IMG/VR virus record: IMGVR_UViG_3300025645_000475
Coordinates: 1 to 23,193 of that record
DNA: 23,193 nucleotides
Reading direction: 5' to 3' (one strand)
From: a virus
Shown here: positions 5,171 through 14,500 of the stretch, piece after piece
Position numbering within the stretch: the stretch's first letter is position 1
Layout: every line of letters starts with the position of its first letter
The notes under the pieces: generated by a model
Told to the model about the DNA's origin: nothing
The model's database searches: none
What the model saw: the letters and a program-made list of their open reading frames with translations, nothing else
Program-made: the position numbers and the translations under genes

Positions 5171-7195
5171 CTACTGTCCTTTATTTGCGAAGGGTTCTGT
5201 TGGCGGTGTGAAGTTGGCGGTATAACGGGCGGTTTTGCTTACACGAAGGTCATCAAGAAAACCTGTAAATTCATTTGCACCATCCGTAGTTCTGCCAATG
5301 TAATAAATGTTTCCGTTAAGAGAAGCATTGTCTATGGCGAAGGAACCTAAAGTTGTGTTGGTTGTTCCGACCTGAGTGCCACCAATAAACACACGCAGGT
5401 TGGCTCCGTCCCTTGTTGCCGCCAAGTGCGTCCAAGCATTTGTTGGGAAATCCCCAGAACCTACAGTGTAATCTAATACTGTGCCACCATTGTATCTACA
5501 AAAGAACCTAACTTGCGCACCAGTGTAGTTAATATTTAGCATATATGAACCGTTGCCATCGGAGTTTCTAGCTGCGCCGACGACACACCTCTGACCTGTC
5601 ACTGTAGTGTAGACCCAGCTCTCAAGAGTAAAATTACCTGCGCCTAAATCTAATGAATTAGGGGGCAAAGTTGCATAATCACCAGTACCATCTAAAGCCA
5701 AAGACGTACCACCGAACTTACTCTGCGTAGAACTGATTTTAGCATCGCCATACAACGTCAGATTGTTCTGCGCTGCGCTGTCTATCGCCTGTCCGTCTGC
5801 CATGTTGAGCAAGAGCTTGGTGTTGGTGACGGCTGTGAGTGGGGCTGTTGGTGGGGTGAAGTTAGAAGTGTAAATTGCTGTACCTTTAATGACACGAGCA
5901 TCGCAAACGTACCCTGTAAATTCTGCAAAACTACCCTGCCATCCAACTTGAAAAGTAGTAGTGTCTGTAAAATTATACATGGTAGTAGAGGTTCCAACAG
6001 ATACCCCGTTTACAAAGAAGTTGTAAGAACTTCCGTTTCTTACTGCGGCTAAATGTGTCCACTCGTTCATTCCAGCGGAGGCCGTGCTTCTTTTTATAAC
6101 AGCCGCACCAGTAGAAAATTGCCACAGACCTCCAGATGAAATACCAAAGAGCCAGCCGTTGTTGGAGCCGCCATTTACCCTTTGCATAATTACGTTAGCA
6201 TTTCCGGTGTTGTAAGTTGTTGGATACGCCCAAGCCTCAATTGTAAAATCATCAGTTCCTAAAACTAGCTCAGAACTATTGTCAACATCTAAATAATCCC
6301 CTGTCCCATCAAAGTAAGCACTCGCACCATTCACCCCTGCGCTATAAACAGAAGATGTCAGGAAGGGGCCAAAGGCTGAGACCGCTGGGTTGCCAATTGT
6401 TGTAATAGTGTGGTCTGACGTAGAGTTGTCAACAAAGCGATTGCTCTGGCAAGTCAGGAGCTTGGTGTTTGTGACTGCTGTTGGAGGAGACGTTGGAAGT
6501 CCTGAAGGCTCGACTGCCGTTCCTTTTATAACTCTTACACTCGCAATGGTTCCAGTAAAGAATTGAGTATCGCCAGCGTGTTGTACGCCAATGTTTAAAC
6601 TGTTGCTGTTAAAATTACTGCTATCGCTGACGTTACTGCCGCTTTGAACTCCATTGATAAAGAACTTGTTTACACCGCTTGCCCGTGTCCAACAAAAGTG
6701 TGACCACTCTCCTTCTGGAAAAGTACCACTTTCAAATAAATAAGAGGATGTAACCTCATTATAGACTTGAAACCTGTTTGATGCGTCTCGACCAAGTTTC
6801 CAACCAGATGCCTCTGCACGATTGTCTACGATGTTTTGAATAGCACCCGACGCTGTTGGAAACGCCCAATATTCAACGGTTAGATCACCTGTGCCGAACT
6901 CATAGTCCGTGCTTGCAGAAGAACTGAGGCCATCACTCCCATCAAACGCCACACCCCACTCACCATCAGGCCGAGCAAACGGGCCGAAGCTACCCTGTGT
7001 TACATTGCCATTTGCTGTGATGGTGTGGTTGCTGGTGGAGCTATCATCGAACACGTTGTTGGTGCCGTTGTTGCTGCCATCGAAGTGAGACAGGAACGAT
7101 ACCGTGTTGAACAGATCGTCAACAGGTATTTCTATGCCACTAAGATTACCAAACCCTCTGGCAGATGCAGCCCCAAATGTAGACAGTAAAGGCAT
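5171..7195 (-). CDS. Tail protein with three LamG/concanavalin-like domains
   Basis: The protein has 674 residues. After a short leader (MPLLSTFGAASARGFGNLSG) come three beta-sandwich modules of the laminin-G-3 type, roughly residues 30-245, 246-460 and 461-665. Each has the pattern 'FDGSGDY', 'DFTIEAWAYP', 'WTHLAAVRNG', 'NFFVNGVSVG' and a closing 'D-RVIKGTA-YT-NFTPPT'. These domains bind carbohydrate or other surface ligands, so the protein is likely a receptor-binding or decoration fibre. Modules are separated by linkers beginning AVTNTKLL. It lies between the T7-type fibre and the glycine-rich adhesin. No obvious virion-anchoring domain is seen, so it may attach through its neighbour. The repeats indicate growth by internal duplication. 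Confidence 0.85.
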   Translation of the reverse strand: MPLLSTFGAASARGFGNLSGIEIPVDDLFNTVSFLSHFDGSNNGTNNVFDDSSTSNHTITANGNVTQGSFGPFARPDGEWGVAFDGSDGLSSSASTDYEFGTGDLTVEYWAFPTASGAIQNIVDNRAEASGWKLGRDASNRFQVYNEVTSSYLFESGTFPEGEWSHFCWTRASGVNKFFINGVQSGSNVSDSSNFNSNSLNIGVQHAGDTQFFTGTIASVRVIKGTAVEPSGLPTSPPTAVTNTKLLTCQSNRFVDNSTSDHTITTIGNPAVSAFGPFLTSSVYSAGVNGASAYFDGTGDYLDVDNSSELVLGTDDFTIEAWAYPTTYNTGNANVIMQRVNGGSNNGWLFGISSGGLWQFSTGAAVIKRSTASAGMNEWTHLAAVRNGSSYNFFVNGVSVGTSTTMYNFTDTTTFQVGWQGSFAEFTGYVCDARVIKGTAIYTSNFTPPTAPLTAVTNTKLLLNMADGQAIDSAAQNNLTLYGDAKISSTQSKFGGTSLALDGTGDYATLPPNSLDLGAGNFTLESWVYTTVTGQRCVVGAARNSDGNGSYMLNINYTGAQVRFFCRYNGGTVLDYTVGSGDFPTNAWTHLAATRDGANLRVFIGGTQVGTTNTTLGSFAIDNASLNGNIYYIGRTTDGANEFTGFLDDLRVSKTARYTANFTPPTEPFANKGQ

Positions 7196-7204
7196 TCTTA
7201 ATCC

Positions 7205-9076
7205 TTATGCGAACTGAGTTTGGCTTGCTAACACTGTGAACGTAGCGTCAGCAGTCTTGATGATTGTAAAGTTATAGCTGTCTATCCCACTGGCATTGCC
7301 TGCGCTTGGAGCCGTACCGCCCTGCCACTTAGGTGTGACCGCTGATCCATCTACCTGATACACGTTGAGATAGTACGGAGTTGCTCCATTAGTCAGCAGC
7401 ACAGCCACGCTCAAGCTCTGACCTATAGCCAAGTTAGCATTGACGTTGCTAAAGTTAATAGTGCGGTTAGCCGTTTGATCCGCTGTGTATAGCTCAACAG
7501 CCTGTGCGGTTGTGTCAAAGGTTATTGTGCCTGTAGTAGACGTTTGCACAGTTACCTTTTCATAGACCTCTTCGATGTCTAGCGTGCCGTTTACAGTGGC
7601 AGAGGTTGCTGTAACGCCAGCGAGCGTTGTGGCCCCTGTAACGCCTAAAGTAGTGCTTGCAGTGAGCGAACCCTGTACTGTTATACCGCCAGCAAACGTG
7701 CCACCAGATGAGGCTGACACTGTATCGGCCACTGTGAAGCTTGCAAAAGCATAGACGTTAAGAAGATCGCCTGTTGCAGCGCCTATGCCTAGAACAACGC
7801 TAGTGCCGTTAGATGCAGTGTAGTCAGACGGATCTAGTATCACGCCGTTCATTACAACTTGGATGTTGAGTGCTGTGTATCCCAGCGTAGCGCCGTTATC
7901 GTCAGCACCAGAGAATGTTGTTTGACCAGACGTTGCTGTAAACTCATACAAGATTAACGAGGCAGAGCCGGAAGACGAAGCTGCAATCCAGTTAGACCCA
8001 TCATAGACACGCATTTCGTTTGCGTCTGCCGAGAAAAATAGCGCCCCTTCGACCAGTGGATTTCCGTCATTGTCTACAGTCGGGCCTGTCCCGTCACCAG
8101 GGTAGCCTGTTTTGCTTCCGAGATACTTATCATCAAATGAATCAAACGCAGCCGCAGCATTCGCCGCAGAGGTGGCCGCAGAAGTGGCAGATGTTGCAGC
8201 CCCAGATGCAGAGGTTGCAGCATTAGTTTCAGATGTAGCCGCAGCCGCAGCAGAAGCCGCAGCCTCACTAGCTTTTGTGGTTGCAGTAGTGGCCTGCGTT
8301 GTAGCCGTTGCGGCGCTAGTTGCGGCGTTGGTCTCAGATGTTGCCGCGTTTGTCTCAGCGGTTTCAGCATTGGTCTCCGCAGTTTCAGCAGCGGTCTGTG
8401 CAGTTTCCGCAGCAGTTTGTGCTGTTGAGGCGTTGGTTGCAGAAGTGGACGCCTCGCTTGCTTTGGTCGTTGCTGTGGTTGCAGATCCAGACGCAGAGGT
8501 TGCGCTAGTGGCCGCATTGGTTTCTGAGGTAGCAGCAGCGGCAGCACTCGCCGCAGCATTAGTGGCGTATGTCTGTGCGTTGCTTATCTCACTGGCAGTC
8601 GGACCCGGCTCTGGATCGCCAGACGTTTCGTTAAAAGATAGAGTCTTGCCCTTACGATCATCCTTTAGAGGTAGCTCCATGTCGGTAAACACATCACCAG
8701 GGTTCACAAACAAGCCACGACTTAACTTCTCATCAAGCTGTTGAGCCATAATCACGTTGCTATCGAGTTGTTCATTCAAGCTTGAAGCCAGAAGATCACC
8801 GGCAGTAACGAAGTCTGTAGTCCGTTCCAGAAGGCGACCACCGATTATTGTCAAAACATCTGAGGCGACAACGGCAGATCCTAGAGTAATAGATCCCGTC
8901 CCATTAGCGTTGATTGTGACCGTGTAATCTGCGGTTAGCGTCAGCAGTGTAGTATTCTTATAGACTGCGATATCGCCTTCTGCTAAGATGTTGAACGTAA
9001 AAGCAAACGGACCGGTTCCGGTATTACCTGTGAACTGAACCCGGCGGGTTACTGGATTAATTGCGATATCACTCAT
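7205..9076 (-). CDS. Tail fibre with T7 gp17-type N-terminus
   Basis: The protein has 623 residues. The first about 125 residues (MSDIAINPVTRRVQFTGNTG, then RTTDFVTAGDLLASSLNEQL) match the T7 gp17 attachment domain, which docks the fibre on the tail. Residues about 160-310 are an Ala/Thr/Ser/Asn-rich stalk. A compact module (about 317-368, YPGDGTGPTVDNDGNPLVEG) and a second beta module (about 375-455, whose NGVILDPSDYTAS echoes the N-terminal fold) follow. Next comes a Gly/Thr/Ala-rich region suggestive of beta-helix, and a C-terminal beta domain (about 500-623). It is the only one of the three fibre-like proteins with a recognisable virion anchor, so it is probably the main fibre scaffold for the other two. 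Confidence 0.88.
   Translation of the reverse strand: MSDIAINPVTRRVQFTGNTGTGPFAFTFNILAEGDIAVYKNTTLLTLTADYTVTINANGTGSITLGSAVVASDVLTIIGGRLLERTTDFVTAGDLLASSLNEQLDSNVIMAQQLDEKLSRGLFVNPGDVFTDMELPLKDDRKGKTLSFNETSGDPEPGPTASEISNAQTYATNAAASAAAAATSETNAATSATSASGSATTATTKASEASTSATNASTAQTAAETAQTAAETAETNAETAETNAATSETNAATSAATATTQATTATTKASEAAASAAAAATSETNAATSASGAATSATSAATSAANAAAAFDSFDDKYLGSKTGYPGDGTGPTVDNDGNPLVEGALFFSADANEMRVYDGSNWIAASSSGSASLILYEFTATSGQTTFSGADDNGATLGYTALNIQVVMNGVILDPSDYTASNGTSVVLGIGAATGDLLNVYAFASFTVADTVSASSGGTFAGGITVQGSLTASTTLGVTGATTLAGVTATSATVNGTLDIEEVYEKVTVQTSTTGTITFDTTAQAVELYTADQTANRTINFSNVNANLAIGQSLSVAVLLTNGATPYYLNVYQVDGSAVTPKWQGGTAPSAGNASGIDSYNFTIIKTADATFTVLASQTQFA
8149..8599 (-). repeat. 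Degenerate Ala/Thr/Ser/Asn-rich stalk repeat in the fibre gene
   Basis: Within the fibre gene, residues about 160-310 consist of short imperfect repeats such as ATSETNAATSA, TAAETAQ and TAETNAETAE. The repeat gives the DNA its strong codon-scale periodicity of GCA/GCC/GCG and ACT/TCT codons. These stalks form long trimeric alpha-helical rods in phage fibres. Repeat number is prone to change by slippage and would set fibre length. Confidence 0.8.
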
Positions 9077-9122
9077 GTCGTTTTCCCGTTCCTTTGTTCA
9101 CTCTATAGCAGATTAGTTCCAT

Positions 9123-11588
9123 TTACTCAAACACGTTTGATAGATCTGGAGATCTTCTTGGCGTCATTTCCCCACGGCTCCACCAGTGGTTCTGACCATA
9201 TTCGCGGCGGTATCTAGATTCCAGCCTGCGCTTCTTCGTTTCAAAATCAGGATCAGCCCACTTCTTTCCCTGGTCCAGAACCATACGTTCTAAAGCAAGT
9301 CGGGAATACCATAGGGATGAACCTGGGGTATAACGTCCAGCAAAGGTAAGGAACTCAGAGGCAACATTCGTGTCCTCTCCTTTGACAGCTTGTGTAAGAT
9401 TGCCGATTGTAAGCTTTCTAAAGTCATCTGCAAATCCGACAACAGGACCGGCAAAGGTTTCTGCAAGCCCACGGTCGTATCTGTTTACATCTGAGAATAG
9501 GAAGTCTCCGTATATACCAAGCCCCCCACCCTGCATGAAAGCTGCGCCCCAAAACTCTGGGCTATCCATTGGCCTTGGATCTCGACCTTTGCTCATTTCC
9601 TTTAGCTGCATCGCAAGAGCGCCCATTAGCGTAGTGCTGATTAGTAGGTCTGCGAAGTAAGTTCCCTTTGTCCCAGTAGTTGGCTGGGCCAATCCTCGCA
9701 TGATGTGTGTATTTACCAGGGTAACACCAAACCCCTTATACATGGCAAAGGATCGTGTAAGCTCACCAGCAAGCGTACCTGGGCGGGTTTCGTCTACCAA
9801 AGCAGCACGGCCCCTAATCGATGTGCTGGGGACAGCAAAGTTAGTTTCTGTTTCCACCATTACCAAAAGGCTAGTGGCTAGATCACGGGCTAGGTCTGAT
9901 CGTATGTCGGTGCGCGCCTCGATGTCTTCAGCTCTGAGGAATGAAGCACCCTCATATTCATAAAGAGGAGTTGCTCTTACAATCTCCCAGCGATCTGCAT
10001 TAATGTTGTAGTGATCTAATGTTTTACGCATCATCGGATCTAGCTGGTCAAACGTCTTGCCTGCGTTATCTGCAAGATTACCCAAGAACTCCATGCCAAA
10101 CGCCCACTTGCCAGCGTTGGTCCAAGGGGAGAGCAATGAAGCCCTCATCACAAAGTCGGCTACTCGCCTGGTAACTTCTGGTCCAGATAGGTCTCCTACA
10201 TAGCGCATTTGAGCGGCAGCGAGAGTTGACCAACCTTCAGCGGTAAGGCCCAACCTGACTGCAAGCTTACCCTTTTCCTCTAGGGATAGCGGGTTCATAA
10301 ACTTTAAATAGTTCTGGACCATTTTAGTTTGAGGCAAACCAACCATTGTTCGAGCAATACGGCCAAAATTCATATCAGTTATGGCAGAGATAGCAGCAGC
10401 ACCTAGCTGTGCTGATTGCAATACCTGTCGAATCCCTGCAAAACTGTAAGCTATACGGCTATCAACAGGGGCATTGATGTTTCCGTTTACGTTTGAGTAC
10501 AAGGTATCTATGGCTGTACTCGACCTACGAGCAGCATTTTCTGCGGCTTGATCTCCAGCAGCATCCTTCTGCAAAGTCTGTTTTACAAAATTCACAGTGG
10601 CATTTGGGTTAGGTCCAAGAACTTCCATTAAAGCAATGTCACGAGACATCGTATCGATATGGCCCATCATCGCATCAAAAGCATTTGGATTGCCAAATTT
10701 CTCTTGGTACTCCATCCAGGCATCTGCATTTTTAAATACAAAGAATCGATGGTCCTGATTGCGCAACGCAAGCGACTTGTTTCCAACCATAGATCCAGGC
10801 TTCAGTTTGTTAAAGCCATCTGTAACTATAGTTTCGTGAGCATCTCTCAGCGCAATTTCTAATTTCTCAGGAGAAAACTTTAAACCTGTCTGCTCATCTA
10901 TCATCTTGTTCAAGTCTAGCCGGGTGCGAATAAACTCATTCCACTCATCATAACTTGATTGACGCACCCTCATTGTGTCGTGCATCTGAGGCATACCCCA
11001 ATCAGCTCTTTTAGGAATTGCTCCGCCAGCAGCGTTGAACCTGGTGCGCAAATATTCAGCAGAAGCCTTCCAAGCCTGGGCCATCTCACGGGCAGCAGGG
11101 CTGTCTGTTGATCCCTCGCTGAACACCTCGCGAACCATATCTTTTAGATCGGCTTTATTCCTTGTCTGTCCAATGACATTACGCCGAAACGTAGCTAAGA
11201 AATCATCGAGCTTGCGCGTGGCGCTTCTAGTAACGGCTTGCTGCACCTGGGCAACGCTATTAAATTTAGAGGTTTCGTCCTGTTCAAACAAAGCTTTTGC
11301 GGCGATGCTTTTGTCTGTCCGTCCTGTAATCGTGCGATAATTATTTAGATCGTTGTTGATTCGTTGCCAGGTAACAGCTTGAAGCATAGCGCGTCTCTTG
11401 CGCTCAGTTGCTTTCTTCCTTGCAGCAACAGTTGTTTCCGTAGCAGCCCTAGCTTTCGCGGCAGCAGAACCCATTTGCCTGTTGTATTTAACCTCAAGCT
11501 CGTCAAACAATCCAAGGATCTCATCAGCCTTTTCTTGAGAGATCTGCCCTTCAGCAACACCGTCATTGATACAGTTTTTAAAAGTCAT
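9123..11588 (-). CDS. Internal virion/ejection protein, helical, 821 residues
   Basis: It begins MTFKNCINDGVAEGQISQEK and continues with a long Lys/Arg/Ala-rich helical region (about residues 35-75) and further mostly helical sequence. There are no cleaved signals. Apolar segments near residues 390-410 and 640-660 (LLISTTLMGALAMQL) could insert into membrane. The C-terminus contains GGLGIYGDFLFSDVNRYDRG, then FLTFAGRYTPGSSLWYSRLA, and ends with charged residues. I find no lytic transglycosylase or kinase motif. Position and size suit the C-terminal half of a gp16-type ejection protein. It is coupled to the 1076-residue protein by ATGA at 11585-11588, and the two may be halves of a larger ancestral protein. 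Function is inferred from context. Confidence 0.7.
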   Translation of the reverse strand: MTFKNCINDGVAEGQISQEKADEILGLFDELEVKYNRQMGSAAAKARAATETTVAARKKATERKRRAMLQAVTWQRINNDLNNYRTITGRTDKSIAAKALFEQDETSKFNSVAQVQQAVTRSATRKLDDFLATFRRNVIGQTRNKADLKDMVREVFSEGSTDSPAAREMAQAWKASAEYLRTRFNAAGGAIPKRADWGMPQMHDTMRVRQSSYDEWNEFIRTRLDLNKMIDEQTGLKFSPEKLEIALRDAHETIVTDGFNKLKPGSMVGNKSLALRNQDHRFFVFKNADAWMEYQEKFGNPNAFDAMMGHIDTMSRDIALMEVLGPNPNATVNFVKQTLQKDAAGDQAAENAARRSSTAIDTLYSNVNGNINAPVDSRIAYSFAGIRQVLQSAQLGAAAISAITDMNFGRIARTMVGLPQTKMVQNYLKFMNPLSLEEKGKLAVRLGLTAEGWSTLAAAQMRYVGDLSGPEVTRRVADFVMRASLLSPWTNAGKWAFGMEFLGNLADNAGKTFDQLDPMMRKTLDHYNINADRWEIVRATPLYEYEGASFLRAEDIEARTDIRSDLARDLATSLLVMVETETNFAVPSTSIRGRAALVDETRPGTLAGELTRSFAMYKGFGVTLVNTHIMRGLAQPTTGTKGTYFADLLISTTLMGALAMQLKEMSKGRDPRPMDSPEFWGAAFMQGGGLGIYGDFLFSDVNRYDRGLAETFAGPVVGFADDFRKLTIGNLTQAVKGEDTNVASEFLTFAGRYTPGSSLWYSRLALERMVLDQGKKWADPDFETKKRRLESRYRREYGQNHWWSRGEMTPRRSPDLSNVFE

Positions 11589-14500
11589 ATTGTGCAGAAC
11601 TCCAATCGAGCAATCATTGCATCCTCGCTATCCATCTCACTTTTAAGATCTCGCAGCGTCACAGTAGTGGATTCAACCAAGCCAGTTTCTTCATTAAGCC
11701 GCTGCCCAATTGGAACTTCAAGATCCATGTCTGCGTCAGCTAAAGCTTCTGTTTGGATAAGATCCTCTGCACCCTCGCGCTCTGCGCTTCTGATAGCGTC
11801 TGGTCCTGTTCGTCCACCCGGAGGTACATCGAAGCTAGATCCGAGTAACGGGTTTTCTCCTGAGATTTCTCTGACGGTTTTAGGTTCATTGAAGCCACCG
11901 TTGTTGTCAATTTCTGCATAGCCATCTGCCACGCCCTCCTGTTTTAATGTTTTGTAAGTAGCTGAAGGATTAGACCCAACCCGATCAAGGTACTCTGGGG
12001 GAATAATTCTTCCGGTAGACACAAATCGCCGGATCATACGTTGAAAAGCGTTCTCAGGAGTTACGTCCATATTTACAAGACGAACTTTGTAACCCTTATT
12101 CTTATATAGCGATATCACATCACGAATACTAGAGGCTGAATAACCTACTTTTGGCAGCACAATATTTGTGCCACGCTCTATCATTAATGCTTGCAATTCT
12201 TTTGCTAAATTAGAACTTTCCTCATGCACAGCAGAAGCCCCAATGCCACCTTCATATTCTGGCAAAGTCTTTTTGATCTCGTCACTATCGAGGATTGCAG
12301 ACCTGTTAGCTATGGCTAACTCATTTGCTATGGTGCTTTTACCAGCAGCCGGGGGACCAAGAACTATAGTAAGTTCTTTGTTTGCCAATACTGGCTCAAC
12401 ATCTAAATTTAACTCTTTAAATGCCAAAGCTTCAGCGTCACGCTCGAACCGAAGCATAGCTTCATCCGTAGAAACAACATCCTCACCGTTTATTTTGTAG
12501 ACGCGAGAATTGTGCCAATCATCTGAATCATAGCCATCAATCTTAACGGTATCTGGCCTAGACTCAATTTCATCTAAGGCCGACAAAACAGATGGATGAT
12601 TGTCTATCTGTTCTCTCGTTGAGTTCTGGTCCAGCAATCTGCTGAGATCTTGCAAGCTACCAGGCTCAATCTCATCAGCACCAAACATATCGGCAATAAG
12701 CTGATCTGCCTGCCGTTCCGAAGCTACGCCTGACGGCTCATCGAATCCTTCAAGGGCTGGCTCGTCTGTAACTTGAGATCTAGTGATCTCCGGCGCACCA
12801 TCGACAGCGCGTCCAATGTCGCCAGTAGATACGCGGTCGAAGTCGCCCGATTCAATTGCTCTTCTGACAGCATCGAGGAATCCACCTGTTGCTGCGACAT
12901 AGCTGTTTGTGTCTCTGGCTGTTCTTGCTGCATCATTGAGGGCGTCTGAGAGCGGCCCTTTGCGGTTTGCAAGCGTTTGGAGGAGCGCGATCGTTTGGGC
13001 ATCTGTATTCGCCTTTCTTTGGTTTACGTCCTTTACAAGAACATTTCCTTCTGCCTCTAATCTCTCAGAGTTTCTTACAAGGGTTTCAAATGCTGCCTTG
13101 TCACGGCGCAATTCTTTATAAGCCCGGTCCAGAACTTTAGCACGTTCCACATAAAGGCTTTCAGTTACCAGCTCTTCACCAAACAATGAGATCTGTTTTA
13201 CCTGGTCGGCATCTGATTCGCGTACCTGACGAACAATAGCCTCTGCCTGGAAAGCATTGCTGGGATCTGCCTTAGCCAAAACCTCAATAGCTGCGTCCTG
13301 GAGACCTTCATCATCGATCAGCCGACCCACAATCGCACCGTAGTTTGGCGGCACAACTCCGTTTACAACAGCACCAAACGCAGTATCACTTAGGCCCATC
13401 ATGTCCCTGGCTTGCCGTACAAGCTCAGAGCGTGGCGGAAGCTCAGATATGCGACTAGGATCTACCCTGAGAACCTTTGCTGCATCTATGGACGTTCCTG
13501 TGCCTTCTGCGATGTTCTTCATTGCCGCGATTACACGGGCCTCTGGTGGCGTTATGCCATCTGTCTCACGAAGCTTGTAAGCAAATACCCGGATATCCTG
13601 AGAAGGATCTTGTGAACGTATGCGCTTTGCCAAACCAAGGCGCTGGTGTCCATCTGCAATAGCCATCCGGCCATCAGCATATTCATAAACAGTAACAATA
13701 CCGGCCTTGTACTTATCCCAGGTAGTAATCCCCTGGAGGCGCTCAGTCACACCGAACTCATCTCCGCCCTCTTTAAACTGGAATGTCTTGGCATCCACCT
13801 CAATATCCATTGGGTCAAGATCGTAAATGACGCCATCTAGGTTATCTACCGATCTTTGCGCAGCCTGGGGACTAATTGGCGAAGTTGGCTCACTTGGAAT
13901 GCGAGGTATTTCGCCCTGCCGTACAGCAGCACTAGCATCTGACAGTCGTGCCTCATGTTCAAATTCAGCCTCAATGCTGTTAGGAGACTGTAAAGGGTTA
14001 GAGGATTCAATGTCAGCTTGGTTGTCTAACGCATCAACTATAGCTTGGTCTTCTATATCCAAAGGCTTTTGCAATTTGTTCTTGAGAACATTCCAGCCTT
14101 TGAGACCCTGCTCTCCGGTCATTCTTATAGTTGCACCAGCAGCAGGCAGAGCCGCGCCGAATGCAGCTTGCATACCTACGTTTTTAATGAAGTCCTCATA
14201 ACTGTACTCTAGTCCAAGTTCGTCATACCATTCCTTAACATCAAGCTCTGTTATAGCACCAGCACCAGCGTTCACAGCCGCGCTTTGCGCTATGTTTTTC
14301 CAAAGAGTTTTGGACCAACCTCCGAATGGCATCGTGTAAAGTGTGACAGGATCTCCAAATCCAGTACCCATTGCTCCAACGAATCTTGCTGCACCCCTGA
14401 TAAAACCAGGGTTATTTCTTACAAGCTCCGCCATTTCCGCTTCTTTGTTCTCAACAAAGCTTTTCATGGTATCGTCTAAGAATTGAGGGTTTACTTTTTT

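Noticed and set aside
8149-8599. A CRISPR or DNA-level tandem repeat array
   Set aside because: Units are short, imperfect and codon-based without unique spacers; they are explained by the protein stalk.
8112-8744. A 210-residue plus-strand reading frame rich in Ala and Val opposite the fibre gene
   Set aside because: It is the antisense of the Ala/Thr-rich fibre stalk; the open frame follows from the repeat codons, and it lacks neighbours on that strand.
11364-11921. A 185-residue plus-strand reading frame opposite the two ejection genes
   Set aside because: Ser/Arg/Leu-rich with no motif, no ribosome site of note, and opposite well-supported coding sequence.
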